Positions 63,850 to 64,000 of a DNA stretch of 64,000 bases are shown piece by piece. Position numbers and translations under genes: made by a program. The notes beneath the pieces are model-generated. The model did no database searches, was not told the origin of the DNA, and saw only the letters and a program-made list of their open reading frames with translations. Origin of the DNA: Clostridia bacterium (lineage in GTDB: Bacteria > Bacillota > Clostridia > Oscillospirales > Acutalibacteraceae); the NCBI GenBank assembly GCA_017407995.1, contig JAFQVM010000013.1:1-64000 (forward strand), read 5' to 3'. Position 1 is the first letter of the stretch. Each line of letters starts with the position of its first letter.

Positions 63850-63920
63850 AATCTACAGGGTATAAAACCCTTACCCACCCTTCAGATATTTTTCAGCCAA
63901 AGCGGCTTATTCACCCGATA

Positions 63921-63949
63921 AGTATACCACAACCGTTCTTTTCATACAA
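63921..63949 (-). promoter_or_regulatory. Promoter of the HAD gene
   Basis: TTGTAT and TATACT on the minus strand with a 17-bp spacer, about 72 bp before the TTG start. Confidence 0.55.
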
Positions 63950-64000
63950 CACTATGAATAAAATATCGTGTCTTTTTTTGGTTATTTTTCAGAGTGACTA

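Overview
The window reads as chromosomal DNA of an endospore-lineage, low-to-moderate GC member of the Clostridia, most likely Oscillospirales/Ruminococcaceae-like. The family-level guess is inference. It rests on SpoIID, a four-gene glgBCDA set with a GlgD subunit, a tryptophan T-box, an L10 leader, QueT, and Gram-positive style promoters and GGAGG ribosome sites. No rRNA, tRNA, CRISPR array or intact insertion sequence was seen.

Layout. 1-5.9 kb: gap (cut by the window edge), an orphan HATPase protein, spoIID, citrate synthase and two membrane proteins. 5.9-10.4 kb: a GH38-type glycosidase, a structured intergenic island, and a LytTR regulator with an FtsX-like membrane protein. 10.5-11.8 kb: mgtE. 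12.2-19.1 kb: a phage head and DNA-packaging cassette, all on the plus strand. It holds small and large terminase, portal, protease, small decoration-like protein, major capsid protein, two connector-like proteins, and a tail-terminator-like protein with an appendage-type C-terminus. No tail, lysis, replication, integrase or repressor gene accompanies it, and housekeeping genes lie on both sides.

19.1-25.4 kb: an extended SDR, glpK plus malic enzyme, an XRE regulator, a phosphatase-fold protein lacking its catalytic His, and an amidohydrolase. 25.4-31.3 kb: the glycogen operon glgB-glgC-glgD-glgA behind one clear promoter. 31.4-32.8 kb: trpS under a Trp T-box. 32.9-36.6 kb: rpmG-secE-nusG-rplK-rplA-(L10 leader)-rplJ-rplL. 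36.7-41.6 kb: a Gfo/Idh dehydrogenase, an SDR, a DtxR-type regulator, a transglutaminase-like protein and an AT-rich GIY-YIG gene pair. 41.6-49.7 kb: a YccF protein, uvrC, the overlapping operon rsmD-coaD-coiled coil-trkA-trkA-redox protein, a second Gfo/Idh gene and an RsuA-type pseudouridine synthase. 49.9-52.6 kb: murA, walJ-like, rlmH. 52.6-57.7 kb: a polar amino acid ABC transporter, an RluA-type synthase, tdk and ilvE. 57.9-63.9 kb: a membrane PASTA protein with a degenerate kinase domain, a GPH sugar symporter, a secreted propeller-like protein, queT with a structured leader, and a NagD-type HAD hydrolase.

Most interesting are the tail-less capsid/packaging cassette, which has unusual start codons and its own attenuator-like leader, the PASTA pseudokinase, and the phosphatase-fold protein with RNG in place of RHG. 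Next come the structured island at 8.4-8.6 kb and the pseudoknot-capable queT leader.
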